From GCA-2720975 sp964469565 (GTDB lineage Bacteria > Planctomycetota > UBA1135 > GCA-002686595), in the NCBI GenBank assembly GCA_964469565.1, contig CAYXZD010000010.1:62001-126000 (forward strand): DNA of 64,000 nucleotides, in the 5' to 3' direction. Of the stretch, positions 1-9,053 are shown one piece after another. The translations under genes were made by a program, and so were the position numbers. The first letter of the stretch is position 1. The number at the start of each line of letters is the position of its first letter. Under the pieces are notes generated by a model. It was given only the letters and a program-made list of their open reading frames with translations. It ran no database searches and was not told where the DNA came from.

Positions 1-3000
1 AGATGGGCATCGCCGTTCATTTGAGCGGCGCTCTCAAGCCGACGAACCTGCGCGCCCAGCTCCGTGAGTTGCTTCTCAAGATTGACGGCTACACCCCCTC
101 GATCATCAGTAATCACAAAGCGCTTGCCCGCCACGCTCTTGCGGTCGCCGTTGAGTGCAGGCAGAGAGGCTAATGATGGAATGTAGCGCAAGAGGGGAGC
201 GCTCGGCTCTGGGCGCAACTCCATCGCTGATGACTGCTCTGCTGGCTCGGGTTGGCGACCTAAGGCGAGTGGGTCCCCAGCACCCGACGCCGCATCTTGG
301 GTCTCGCCCCCCTCGGCCTGTGCCTCTATCCATTCGAGGATTCCACGCAGGGTTTTGATGGCGGCAAGTTGCTCGACGAGGGCATCGCGTTCCTCCTCAG
401 TTCCCGCCGCCATGGACGAGGAATCATTGAGGGCTCCCAGTATTTCGATGCGCTTGATTGAGTCGATCCCCAGATCAGCTTCTAGGTCCAGATCGAGGTC
501 CAACATGTCCTCAGGGTACCCTGTACGTTCGCTGACGATGCGTAGAAGCGCCTTGTCGAGAGCCAGCTCAGGCTCGGGAGTTTGTTCAACGGTTGACTCG
601 GTGACCTTGGGTTCTGCGTGAGACTGCGCATGGGGCGGCGTGTCAGGCACGGCGGGTTCCGGCGCCCCGGTAGAAGGAACACTGGCGGAGGCCTGGACCC
701 GAGAAACAAGTTGCGGATGATGCTCCCCAAGATAGGCCAGGAGCACCTGGCGCTGTGCCTCAAGGGTAGCGCCAACGTTTTGAAGGTAGGCCAGCACCGC
801 CGCCTCTGCCTCTCCACCCACGGGAGGAGGGGCTTCTGAGTTGATCGAAACCTGTGAGGACTTGGGAACAAGCTCCACTGGGGGGGTCGGGCATGGACGC
901 AAGGCCTCGGGGGGAAACTTGCCTGAGACCGGAATGGCTCGGAATCCGTCTACCTTCCACGCCAAGGGAGGAAGTGTTCGGTCAGGTGGGTTCTCTAGCT
1001 CAAACACCTCGGCTCCCCGGCCTTCAAACAAGAAGTCTGTCTTGACGTGCCCCTGGATCACGGCGAGCTGCGCCAAGGCTTGCTGGAAGCTCGTCAAGGA
1101 GTCTTCGCCCGCCGCGTTCGTGGACACCACGTCCACGTCCTCCTTGTCCAAGATTCTGCCTATGAGCCCTGTCAGCACACGACCGGGGCCCACCTCAACG
1201 AACACCCGCGCACCCGCCTGGTGCATGGCCTCGACCTGTTCAACGAATCGCACGGGTCGCACGATCTGCTCAGCAAGGGCCGACCGAATCAACTCGGGGT
1301 CTGCAGCATGGGGCACGGCGGTCGTGTTAGAGAACACGGGCTGGCGCGGTGACGCGATCGGGAAGTTTTTCAAATGCTCGGCGAACCGTTCGCGAGCCCC
1401 AGAGACCACTTTGCTATGGAACGCACAGGCCACAGGAATGCTGCGCGCCCCAAACCCCCGTTCAGCCAACACCCCAAGCGCTTCCTCCATGGCCGCAGTG
1501 GGGCCGGAAATCACAGTTTGACGGGGGCTGTTCAAGTTGGCGAGTTCGACTCCGCGTAGACCGTGCAGAGCCGCGGCTGTTTCCTCACCTGAGGCTGCCA
1601 CGGCCGCCATTTTTCCCGGGTCATCCCCTACGGCCGCCAGAATCGCCTCGGCGCGAGCCACACTGAGTTCGAGCAAACGGTCTGAGGGCAGAGCCTCGGC
1701 GACCGCCAGTGCCACTAACTCACCGTAACTATGTCCACCTAACCACTCACCATGGAGGCCTGCCTCACCCAACAACTGCGCCATGGCCAGTCCCGCGAGG
1801 CCCAGGGCCGGCTGAGCCCTTTGGGTCTGGGCAAGATGGCGCTTTTGCTCTAAGCGCCCGACGTTGTCGAAAGCAGCGGGTGGAAACACATCCCCGATAA
1901 CTCCTTGCCCCTGCCCCAGGAGGTTTCCAAGTTGAGGAAAAGCCACGAACAACTCACTGAGCATGCCAGGGTACTGACTGCCCTGCCCGGGGAACATGAA
2001 TGCGAGAGGCCCGCCGCGATCTGCTGCTTCTTCCTTGCGAATGAACAGCCCATCGCCGGGCTGCCCCGATTGCGCCTGATCGATAAGAGTCTGAACCTGC
2101 TCTAGACTGTTTGCGACAAAGGCAATCTGCACGTCCCCTTGCCCACTTGCGCACGTGCTCGCGGCGAGATCCCGCAGGCGGCAAGCCGGCATTGCCCTGA
2201 GGCAGTTTGCGAGGGCGGCCAATTGCGCTTGCGCCCGCTCACGGCTCTCCGCACGGATGACAAATAACTCGGTCGGCCAGGCGGGCAAGTTGGACTGGGG
2301 CGGTTCGAGGCCCTGATACTCCTCAAGCACCACGTGGAAATTGGTCCCACCGAATCCAAAGGACGAGACGCCCGCCACCCGCGGTCCGCTGCCGGGATCC
2401 GGCCAAGGGGCAGCCCGATCGCGGAAACAAAACGGGCTGGTCTGCGGATCGTAGCCCCGATTGGGCTTTGCGATTCCCAAGGTCGGCGGCAGGATGCCGT
2501 GGTGCAGAGATAGGGATCCCTTGATCAATGAAGCGATACCCGCGGCGCACTTTGTGTGGCCGATTTGTGACTTGACCGAACCGAGAGTGCAACTTCCAAC
2601 CTGTGCCTGGGCCGCTTGGAACACTTGGGACATTGAAGACAGCTCGGTGCGGTCTCCCACGACTGTGCCCGTACCGTGGGCTTCGATCAATCCAACCTGT
2701 TCGGGGCCATAGGGCAGTCCGGCGTAAGCACGCTCCAACGCGCGCACCTGTCCTTCGAGCCGAGGTGCTGTCATGCCGAGGCTCTTGCCGTCGCTGGATC
2801 CTGCGCTGGCCTGCAGAACCGCGTAGATACGGTCCCCGTCGCGCTCGGCATCTACCCGTCGTTTGAGCACGATTGTCCCGATACCCTCCCCCAGCACGAT
2901 GCCGTCTGCGTCAGCATCAAAGGGCCGCGACTGCCCCGTGGCCGAGAGCGCCTGGACGCTGGAAAACATCATGTAATCGTTGATGGAGTTGTGCAGATCT

Positions 3001-5603
3001 GCCCCACCGACGAGCACCATGGAACTCGTCCCGGCGACGAGTGATTGCACACCACACTCCACGGCGGCGAGGGACGAAGCACAGGCTGCGTCTACCGTGA
3101 AATTGAAGCCACCGAGATCGAGGCGATTGGCAATGCGGCCTGCGATCACATTGGCCAGCATTCCGGGAAAGGTGTCTTCTGTGTGCTCAGGCAGACAGGC
3201 GTCCAACTCCGCCGGAACCTCTCCCACGAGTTGCTTGTACAGCACTCTGAATCCAAGAGCTCCAGCGAGGTCATTTCCGCCCTCGGCGCCGAAAAGAACG
3301 GAGGTGCGCATCCTATCGAACGCCCGGGTGGCATAACCCGCATCGGCCAAAGCGCGCCGCGCCACTTCAAGACTCAGCAACTGCACGGGCTCAATCGCAG
3401 CCATGGACTTGGGGGGGATGCCCTCCGATGTCGGATCGAGCACAATGGGATCGAGGAACCCTCCACGTGGGGAGGGGATACTCTTGCCCGGCTGGCCGCT
3501 GGGGTCGCAATAGAGTTCTGGATTCCAGCGTTCGGGATCCACGTCGCGCAAGGAGTTTTCTCCTCGCACGATGTTAGACCAGAACTGTTGAATATCCCCA
3601 GCCCCTGGAAAGATGCCCGCCATTCCAATGATGGCGATTTCAAGTGGCTTGCCGGCCGCTTGAGTTCCAGCGCCGGCCGATTCCACAAGCGCGTCGAGGT
3701 AGGCGCATGCTCCAGTGCTCACATCGGCGTGCAAGGCCTCAATCGGAACTGCCTTCTGCCTCAGGGTAACCACATCCCCGAGCATGAACATGCCCTCGCG
3801 GGCACGTTCCTCCGCCCCCACGTGAATCAGTTCATCCCCCTCCCGGCGCACCCCCTTCGCCGCCACTCGCAAACGTCCGAGGTTCATCTGTTCTAGGGCC
3901 GCCCAGACCTCACGGCTCTCACCGCCCTGCGCTTCTAAGCGTTCACGTTCATCGCGAAAGGCCTGCACAAAGGGGGTGTCCGCACAGCGAGTCGCATGCC
4001 CAGGGGCCGTTTCAACGAGTTCGGTTGCTGTGCAGGCCATAGCCGTCTTCCGATAGGCTTCATCAATGGCCCCCGAGGAAACGGCTTCGTCCGTAAAGAG
4101 GTAGGCGCTCCCCATGAGCACGCCAATCCGCGCTCCGCGCGCCACGAGGGGCGCTGCCATGGCAGCCACCATGGCCGCAGATCTCTCGTCATGGATGCCA
4201 CCCGCGAAGAGAATGCGCAGTTCCTCAGGGTGCTCGAAGCGTGCAAGACGTTGGAGTTGAGCCTCCCAGAGAGGAAAACTCGACCGTGGCCCCACGTGCC
4301 CGCCACACTCACGCCCTTCAAACACAAGTCGCCGCGCTCCCTGTTCGAGGAACAGATCTAAGAGCCCTGGCGAAGGAACGTGGAGGTACGTGGGCACACC
4401 GAGATCTTCTAGGGCCCGTGCCTGTGAGGGACGACCTCCTGCGATCAATGCAAAGGGAGGCCGCAGGTCACAAAGCACCTCTAGTTGTGCGCTGCGCAGT
4501 TCCCCGGGGAGGAAACCGAGGAGACCCACCCCAAAGGGAAGGGACCCTAAACTCTCAGCTGTTCTCTCCACCAACGTGCGGACTTGCTGACCACTGAGGA
4601 GCGAAAGGGCCAAGAAGGGCAACCCCCCGCCAGCGGCCACATCATGTGCGAACTGGGGGAGGTCGCTCACGCGGGTCATGGGCCCCTGCACAACGGGATA
4701 CCGGCATCCGTGTTCGAGTGCCAGCGCACTGTCCTCGTCGAGGGCCCTTTGGTCTTGAGCCAATCCCAAGCTCGCGCGGGCTTGATCCATGATGGCATGG
4801 GCCACGCCCCCTGCCGTGTGATACTCGGCGGCGAGAGCACTCGCTAATCCCACATCCTCGCCGCAGGGTACGAGTTGCGCCGCTAGATCATCGCATCCAA
4901 GCTGACGAGCCACTTCCTCTACCGAGCTCGCGGCGAAACGATCGGCGAGGGTCATGTCGGGCCGCCGCAAGACCCGGTGCTCCCCCACGATGACGGTCTC
5001 ACTCCCATCCAACTGCCCGAGCCGTGATCGCAACTCATGGGGAACCCGACTCTCTTTGGTGAGCGCGAGGCAAGTGTCTAGAACGAAACCCGCCGCCCCA
5101 CTCGCCAGTGCTGCGGCTGCGGTGTGAACCCCGATTCCACCTTGGGCCCGAATGGGCACAGATGCGTCGATCTCGGTGCAAGCCTTGAGCTGCTGGAGCA
5201 GTACAAATGTACTCAGCCCCCCAACGTGTCCCCCGCTTTCACAGCCCTTCGCAATCAAGGCCCTCGCACCCCCCTTCAGAGCGTCAATGGCTTCAGCAAC
5301 AGTTCGGACCTGTGCGTGCAATTGCTCGCTGCCCTCAAACCTAAATGGACTGACCCCCGGTGCGAGAACGACGAATCCCGCGCCGGTGAGCAACGAGGGG
5401 TCAACTTCACCATGGACGAGGGCACCCACGAATCCCGCTGCATTCCCAGCGAGGTCGAGGGCTTCCCAAAGCCCTCGTGCACCCGCCTGCGCATCCACGC
5501 CAAAGTCCACAGCACATCCAACGCCAGCCCTCGCGAGGGCAGCAGCTAGATGCGGGTCGGGACGACCCAAGGGTGTGATTCCAAGAGCTGGAGAGAGCTC
5601 CAT
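1..5603 (-). CDS. Pfa-like type I polyketide/fatty acid synthase, 5' part (TIM barrel-TIM barrel-KS-AT-ACP-KR...)
   Basis: The gene runs off the left edge; about 1,867 residues are visible from an ATG at 5603, with no good ribosome site. Residues 1-260 look like a nitronate monooxygenase/PfaD-type TIM barrel (motif CESGGHVGG). Residues 300-640 hold a second, more canonical one (VQGPMTRVSD, FEGRECGGHVG, AGGIHDERSA). A ketosynthase follows at about 652-1090 with Cys841 (DAACASS), His976 (EAHGTGT) and His1016 (IGHTK). The acyltransferase has Ser1292 in GHSYGE and His1396. An acyl carrier domain carries Ser1715 in LEADLGIDSIKR, a motif characteristic of polyunsaturated fatty acid synthases. A ketoreductase Rossmann fold begins near 1825. 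ACP before KR matches PfaA and enediyne-type synthases rather than modular PKS. I infer an iterative lipid or polyketide synthase whose enoyl reductase is fused at the N terminus. The product cannot be read from the sequence. Confidence 0.93.
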   Translation of the reverse strand, partial: MELSPALGITPLGRPDPHLAAALARAGVGCAVDFGVDAQAGARGLWEALDLAGNAAGFVGALVHGEVDPSLLTGAGFVVLAPGVSPFRFEGSEQLHAQVRTVAEAIDALKGGARALIAKGCESGGHVGGLSTFVLLQQLKACTEIDASVPIRAQGGIGVHTAAAALASGAAGFVLDTCLALTKESRVPHELRSRLGQLDGSETVIVGEHRVLRRPDMTLADRFAASSVEEVARQLGCDDLAAQLVPCGEDVGLASALAAEYHTAGGVAHAIMDQARASLGLAQDQRALDEDSALALEHGCRYPVVQGPMTRVSDLPQFAHDVAAGGGLPFLALSLLSGQQVRTLVERTAESLGSLPFGVGLLGFLPGELRSAQLEVLCDLRPPFALIAGGRPSQARALEDLGVPTYLHVPSPGLLDLFLEQGARRLVFEGRECGGHVGPRSSFPLWEAQLQRLARFEHPEELRILFAGGIHDERSAAMVAAMAAPLVARGARIGVLMGSAYLFTDEAVSSGAIDEAYRKTAMACTATELVETAPGHATRCADTPFVQAFRDERERLEAQGGESREVWAALEQMNLGRLRVAAKGVRREGDELIHVGAEERAREGMFMLGDVVTLRQKAVPIEALHADVSTGACAYLDALVESAGAGTQAAGKPLEIAIIGMAGIFPGAGDIQQFWSNIVRGENSLRDVDPERWNPELYCDPSGQPGKSIPSPRGGFLDPIVLDPTSEGIPPKSMAAIEPVQLLSLEVARRALADAGYATRAFDRMRTSVLFGAEGGNDLAGALGFRVLYKQLVGEVPAELDACLPEHTEDTFPGMLANVIAGRIANRLDLGGFNFTVDAACASSLAAVECGVQSLVAGTSSMVLVGGADLHNSINDYMMFSSVQALSATGQSRPFDADADGIVLGEGIGTIVLKRRVDAERDGDRIYAVLQASAGSSDGKSLGMTAPRLEGQVRALERAYAGLPYGPEQVGLIEAHGTGTVVGDRTELSSMSQVFQAAQAQVGSCTLGSVKSQIGHTKCAAGIASLIKGSLSLHHGILPPTLGIAKPNRGYDPQTSPFCFRDRAAPWPDPGSGPRVAGVSSFGFGGTNFHVVLEEYQGLEPPQSNLPAWPTELFVIRAESRERAQAQLAALANCLRAMPACRLRDLAASTCASGQGDVQIAFVANSLEQVQTLIDQAQSGQPGDGLFIRKEEAADRGGPLAFMFPGQGSQYPGMLSELFVAFPQLGNLLGQGQGVIGDVFPPAAFDNVGRLEQKRHLAQTQRAQPALGLAGLAMAQLLGEAGLHGEWLGGHSYGELVALAVAEALPSDRLLELSVARAEAILAAVGDDPGKMAAVAASGEETAAALHGLRGVELANLNSPRQTVISGPTAAMEEALGVLAERGFGARSIPVACAFHSKVVSGARERFAEHLKNFPIASPRQPVFSNTTAVPHAADPELIRSALAEQIVRPVRFVEQVEAMHQAGARVFVEVGPGRVLTGLIGRILDKEDVDVVSTNAAGEDSLTSFQQALAQLAVIQGHVKTDFLFEGRGAEVFELENPPDRTLPPLAWKVDGFRAIPVSGKFPPEALRPCPTPPVELVPKSSQVSINSEAPPPVGGEAEAAVLAYLQNVGATLEAQRQVLLAYLGEHHPQLVSRVQASASVPSTGAPEPAVPDTPPHAQSHAEPKVTESTVEQTPEPELALDKALLRIVSERTGYPEDMLDLDLDLEADLGIDSIKRIEILGALNDSSSMAAGTEEERDALVEQLAAIKTLRGILEWIEAQAEGGETQDAASGAGDPLALGRQPEPAEQSSAMELRPEPSAPLLRYIPSLASLPALNGDRKSVAGKRFVITDDRGGVAVNLEKQLTELGAQVRRLESAAQMNGDAH

Positions 5604-5624
5604 CGTGGGCTCTGCGTCAGGGCG

Positions 5625-5663
5625 CAGTCGGGGAAAGCAGTCGGGGAAAGCAGTCGGGTAAAG
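5625..5663. repeat. Three tandem 13-bp repeats
   Basis: The unit CAGTCGGGGAAAG occurs three times head to tail (5625-5637, 5638-5650, 5651-5663); only the last has one change (G to T). It sits 22 bases upstream of the synthase ATG. This is the leader region, so it could affect expression or be a neutral slipped-strand repeat. Confidence 0.9.
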
Positions 5664-6206
5664 ATTGATTGGGGCAAGGGGGGCAGTTCGGCTCAGTGAT
5701 GGGGTGCGCTCCCAAACTCCATGACTAATCCTATCGCATTCTGAGCCAACTCGGAGACTAGAGGCCCTAGGACGGTTCCAGCGCGGACAAGTTCCCAACG
5801 AAGTGTCAGAATCCGAGAGCGGAAGGCCACCAGAGGTCCCCAATGGGCACCGGGAGTGAAGGCCAGTGACACTCGTGAGCCCCAGGTCAATGGATAGATT
5901 CCTTGCCGATCCCAACCCACCTGACTCGCCCCAGGGGACCATCGGATCAAGCCACAGTTCAACGCAGGCACCCAACGGCCTTGTATTAGCCTGCCAGACC
6001 GATTCGGGCCGTCATTCGAGGCCTAACATCCAAGGTTTGCACTGAGACGATACAACTGGAGCAGACCCCAAAAAACCGAGGCTCACAGCCCTAGGGAGCG
6101 TATCGGGAGCGATGATCGGGTGATGGACGTGATTTGCAGGAACCGAAATCGTCAGTCCCACGCTGAGAGAACCTACTCCGCAATCTAAGGCAAGACACAA
6201 CGAAGA

Positions 6207-6238
6207 ACACCCGGCCACGGCGAGCCGTGACCGGGTGT
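6207..6238 (-). terminator. Strong hairpin, probable terminator
   Basis: Fourteen-base arms (6207-6220 and 6225-6238) pair around a 4-base CGAG loop, with a single G-U or A-C position. On the minus strand the hairpin lies 27 bases after the stop of the gene at 6265-7248 and is followed by a moderately T-rich run (TCTTCGTTGTGTCTTG). It fits a terminator for that gene. Confidence 0.7.
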
Positions 6239-6264
6239 GTCGTTAGCCGTTCGAGGCTTCAGGC

Positions 6265-7248
6265 TCAGTCATCCTGGCCCGAGATTGGCTCAACTTCGGC
6301 CTCTTGGGGCGCGACGAGTGCGGGCTCGCACTGCACGAAGTCGGCGCTAGATTTGCGCAGGGCGGACACCACAGAGATAGCATCGATGGTCTCATCGGCG
6401 TACTCCAATTGGGCCTGGGTGAACCATGCGGGCTCAATGCGGCCGGCGCCATCGTCGTAGAAACCCAAGCTCGGCTGAGCAGCACGGATAGCCTTGGCCG
6501 TGTTATGGGTGCTCATCAAATCGAGAGAGATAGCAGCGCCCACTTCAGTGTCCCGCAACACGTCCTTGCTGGAGTGCGCCTCCATCTTCAATTCCATCCA
6601 GCGACGGCTGACGCCAACAAGACGGCCATGCTCACCAAGTTGGACGATAATCTTGGAACCAGGCCCCCCCACATTGACGCCGTTGATGCGGCGACCAAAG
6701 TGAACGGTCGTCACCTTGGCAAACTCGCGAGTTTGCCCGGCCTCGTTGAGCGAGGCCATGCGTAGGCCACCGACATGCTGCACAAAAAGCTCGCGCTTGT
6801 TGTCGGGCAGCAAGCCCGTGGAGCGAAGGTGTTGCAGAGCGCGACGCACCGCAGTCGTTCCGCTGGGCAAGCCGGGCGTGCTGGCCTCGGCATTCATGTC
6901 CTTCACATCGGTTTGAAAACTAATGTCCCCCGTAAGGGTGTTGATTTCCAGACACGTGGATGGGTGCATGACCCCTTGATAACGAAGTTTGGATCCGTCA
7001 CTTGAGGGCGTAAACTTGACTAGGGACCCCGCTTCTCTGACAGCAGCCGCTTCGAGCAACTGGCTGGCAAGTGACTCCGGGCTAGAGCTTGCTTTGAACG
7101 CGATGCCCCTAAAGGACGGCAGTCCTGCCGCCTGGGCTTTGGCGCTCTGGGGGGCTGTGAGTTCAAGTATCGGGAGGCCCGCTTCCTGTCCGAAAGCGGG
7201 AAGAGTTGATGCGCAGATAAGTGCGCCGGTGAGGATGAGGTTCTTCAT
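6265..7248 (-). CDS. Secreted protein with a PepSY/FTP-like segment, partner of the DUF6345-like gene
   Basis: The protein has 327 residues with a signal peptide from the chosen start (MKNLILTGALICASTLPAFG). An ATG ten codons upstream at 7278 is possible but would put a hydrophilic tail before the signal. Near residues 200-225, VHFGRRINGVNVGGPGSK followed by a strand and GVSRRW resembles the PepSY/FTP propeptide motif of secreted peptidases. From memory, single-chain DUF6345 proteins of actinobacteria carry a similar segment ahead of DUF6345. Here it is a separate gene, 48 bases downstream of one coding for the DUF6345-like part, so the two are likely cotranscribed. The role is unknown; a chaperone or inhibitor-like partner is an inference. 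Confidence 0.75.
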   Translation of the reverse strand: MKNLILTGALICASTLPAFGQEAGLPILELTAPQSAKAQAAGLPSFRGIAFKASSSPESLASQLLEAAAVREAGSLVKFTPSSDGSKLRYQGVMHPSTCLEINTLTGDISFQTDVKDMNAEASTPGLPSGTTAVRRALQHLRSTGLLPDNKRELFVQHVGGLRMASLNEAGQTREFAKVTTVHFGRRINGVNVGGPGSKIIVQLGEHGRLVGVSRRWMELKMEAHSSKDVLRDTEVGAAISLDLMSTHNTAKAIRAAQPSLGFYDDGAGRIEPAWFTQAQLEYADETIDAISVVSALRKSSADFVQCEPALVAPQEAEVEPISGQDD

Positions 7249-7296
7249 TTTGTGATTGGGTTCTTGAGTGTTGTGCATAAGTGAAGAGGGAGCGCC

Positions 7297-8004
7297 CTAG
7301 TACTGGTAGTAGATGCGCAAGTTGCTGTGGCCTGCGGGGGGATCCCCACCTGGGCTGTAATAACGATCGTTATCTAGACCTGGGTAGAGGACAACCGAGG
7401 CGTATCCAGGGTAGGAGGCCCCACGAAACCAACTGCGCTCGTCGTCCACTGCGGCAAACCAAGCCTGCCAGCAGCGCTGATTACTGCTGATGCGCCCTCC
7501 ATAGTTGTTGGAAATGCCATTGCCTGAATAGCTATTGGTGCGATAGCCAATGGCCTGATGCAATCCCTGGAAGGTGTCGTTGTTACCCACCCAGTTCTGG
7601 TACCAGTCCGCACGATCAATCGGGCTAGGAACGACTTGGCAAGATTGGAACACGATGAACTCCAAGTCCCTGTCCCCCCACTTGGTACTCGACCCGATGC
7701 TGACATCGCCACCCGAGGTTCCTGGTCCCATGCCGAGATAGAAGTTGTTGCCGTGACCCGAATAGTAGGCAAAGTCCATATTGTCCACGAACGAGTTGTT
7801 GCTCGTCGTGAATAGGTAGTCTTGACACCAGTAATACTGATCGTAGCTAAAGTGCTTCAAGAAGTTGTATACGTTGTCTTGAAACCGTGCTTCGCCGCGA
7901 TTGTAGACATACCCGCCCTCCTCGCCTTGGGCGAAACTGGGGGTGAGGGCCACGCTGGCCACGAGCGCAAGCGACGCCACGGCAGATATAGAGGAATATT
8001 TCAT
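7297..8004 (-). CDS. Secreted DUF6345-like protein with possible His/Cys dyad
   Basis: The protein has 235 residues, starting at ATG 8004 with a clean signal peptide (MKYSSISAVASLALVASVAL). The frame is open further upstream but there runs into the tRNA-Pro gene, so the longer version is rejected. Motifs DFAYYSGHGN (His84) and WGDRDLEFIVFQSCQ (Cys122) match what I remember of the uncharacterised DUF6345 family. A Gly-His after one strand and a Cys after the next also recall clan CD cysteine peptidases (caspase/gingipain type). That link is an inference. The C-terminal region is rich in Tyr, Asn, Ser and Gly, as in extracellular proteins. The next gene downstream codes for a protein resembling the usual N-terminal part of this family. 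Confidence 0.8.
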   Translation of the reverse strand: MKYSSISAVASLALVASVALTPSFAQGEEGGYVYNRGEARFQDNVYNFLKHFSYDQYYWCQDYLFTTSNNSFVDNMDFAYYSGHGNNFYLGMGPGTSGGDVSIGSSTKWGDRDLEFIVFQSCQVVPSPIDRADWYQNWVGNNDTFQGLHQAIGYRTNSYSGNGISNNYGGRISSNQRCWQAWFAAVDDERSWFRGASYPGYASVVLYPGLDNDRYYSPGGDPPAGHSNLRIYYQY

Positions 8005-8298
8005 GGAGAAGGTATTGGGTGAGTCGTCAGTGAGGACACGCATCCAGCGGACGCGCTTCACCATCCCCATGACGTCATCCCCAAACGCCGGACACAGAAT
8101 CCTAGATTTGTGCGAGCATCCTCCGTGGACTCCCCCCACACGATTCCTCCCATGTGCGGACCCAGCCCCCCCTGCCTTCTGTCCATGCACATCCCGCGCC
8201 GAGACAATTCGTAGGCCATTCGCGCACCCTTGCGCGGCACCCCAGATGCCCACGACTACGAGTCGCCCTCGCAGCATTCCCATGCAGGGATGATTGAA

Positions 8299-8376
<78 letters not shown>

Positions 8377-8494
8377 CCTTGGGGGAGGGATCGTAGGGGG
8401 GCTGGGGAGCAGGGTCAACGGGTCGAGGGACGTGTTTTCGGGGAAGGTGTGGACGCGGGATGAGGTCTTCGGGGAAACTGCGGGTGGACCCGCC

Positions 8495-8833
8495 ATGGCC
8501 AAGCCCCAAAGACCCCAAGAGATCATCCGCATTCGTGTGCGGCGTAGGCATAGAACCTGGATGTACGCCATGATTCTGGCCTGCGTAGGCTGGGGAATCT
8601 GCTGGAGCGGCATGGCTTGGCAGCGCTTCTCCCCCACCACCTTCCCCGGATTCGGTCTCATCTACGGCCTAGCCTGCGCCCCGGCTGGACTCGGACTCTT
8701 CCTCGCCATCTTCACCGTGAGGGCCCGAACGATCTGGGTCCTCCTGCCCCTCGTTCCCATCTTGTCCAACCTGAGTTTGCTCGCGCTCCCCTGGGTGCTC
8801 GACTCAGGGCTGCTCACGGCTCGCCCAAACTAG
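8495..8833 (+). CDS. Small membrane protein of unknown function
   Basis: The protein has 112 residues from the ATG at 8495 (MAKPQRPQEIIRIRVRRR). A longer frame from 8432 lacks a membrane-protein-like start. The basic N terminus is followed by three predicted membrane segments at about 22-41, 50-72 and 78-98, with a short polar tail. The positive-inside rule places the N terminus in the cytoplasm. I recognise no family. It stands alone between the tRNA-Pro gene (opposite strand) and the convergent giant adhesin. Confidence 0.6.
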   Translation: MAKPQRPQEIIRIRVRRRHRTWMYAMILACVGWGICWSGMAWQRFSPTTFPGFGLIYGLACAPAGLGLFLAIFTVRARTIWVLLPLVPILSNLSLLALPWVLDSGLLTARPN

Positions 8834-8957
8834 CTCCCCCAACACAATCGTGGGCAGGGATTCGCACCGCACGCTGACGGCTCACAAGCCTCGCTGGTCT
8901 CGAGGCTGCGACTCTCTCTAGACCCCGACTCCGAGTGCGCAACCAAAGGCCCCAAGC

Positions 8958-8996
8958 ATTCACCCCCACCAGCACCGGGTGCAGATGGGGGTGAAT
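8958..8996. terminator. Hairpin between convergent genes
   Basis: ATTCACCCCCA (8958-8968) pairs perfectly with TGGGGGTGAAT (8986-8996), with a smaller inner GCACC/GGTGC pairing in the loop. It lies 125 bases after the small membrane protein and 58 bases past the stop of the giant minus-strand gene. It could terminate either. No long T-tract follows on either strand, so this rests on structure and position. Confidence 0.5.
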
Positions 8997-9053
8997 TGGT
9001 TTCTAGCAAGCTAAGCCGAGGGGGGGCGCCCCCTACAATGCCTACTCGCCAGC

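Larger units (their letters stand above)
5604..6264. other. 661-base gap upstream of the synthase
   Basis: No convincing gene is present. The only open frames are short (about 92 and 68 codons on the minus strand) and resemble no known protein. The gap should hold the promoter of the minus-strand synthase. It contains a triple 13-bp repeat next to that gene and, at the other end, a terminator-like hairpin for the secreted-protein gene at 6265-7248. No clear -35/-10 pair could be picked out. Confidence 0.5.

Noticed and set aside
5693..5971. 92-codon open frame on the minus strand
   Set aside because: No ribosome site, no recognisable protein features, and it sits in the promoter gap of the synthase.
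8855..8940. tRNA-like stretch on the minus strand (GTGCGAATCCCTGCCCAC with a stem-loop before it)
   Set aside because: There is a T-loop-like sequence, but the anticodon loop lacks T33 and the stems pair poorly. It may be a decayed tRNA but cannot be supported.
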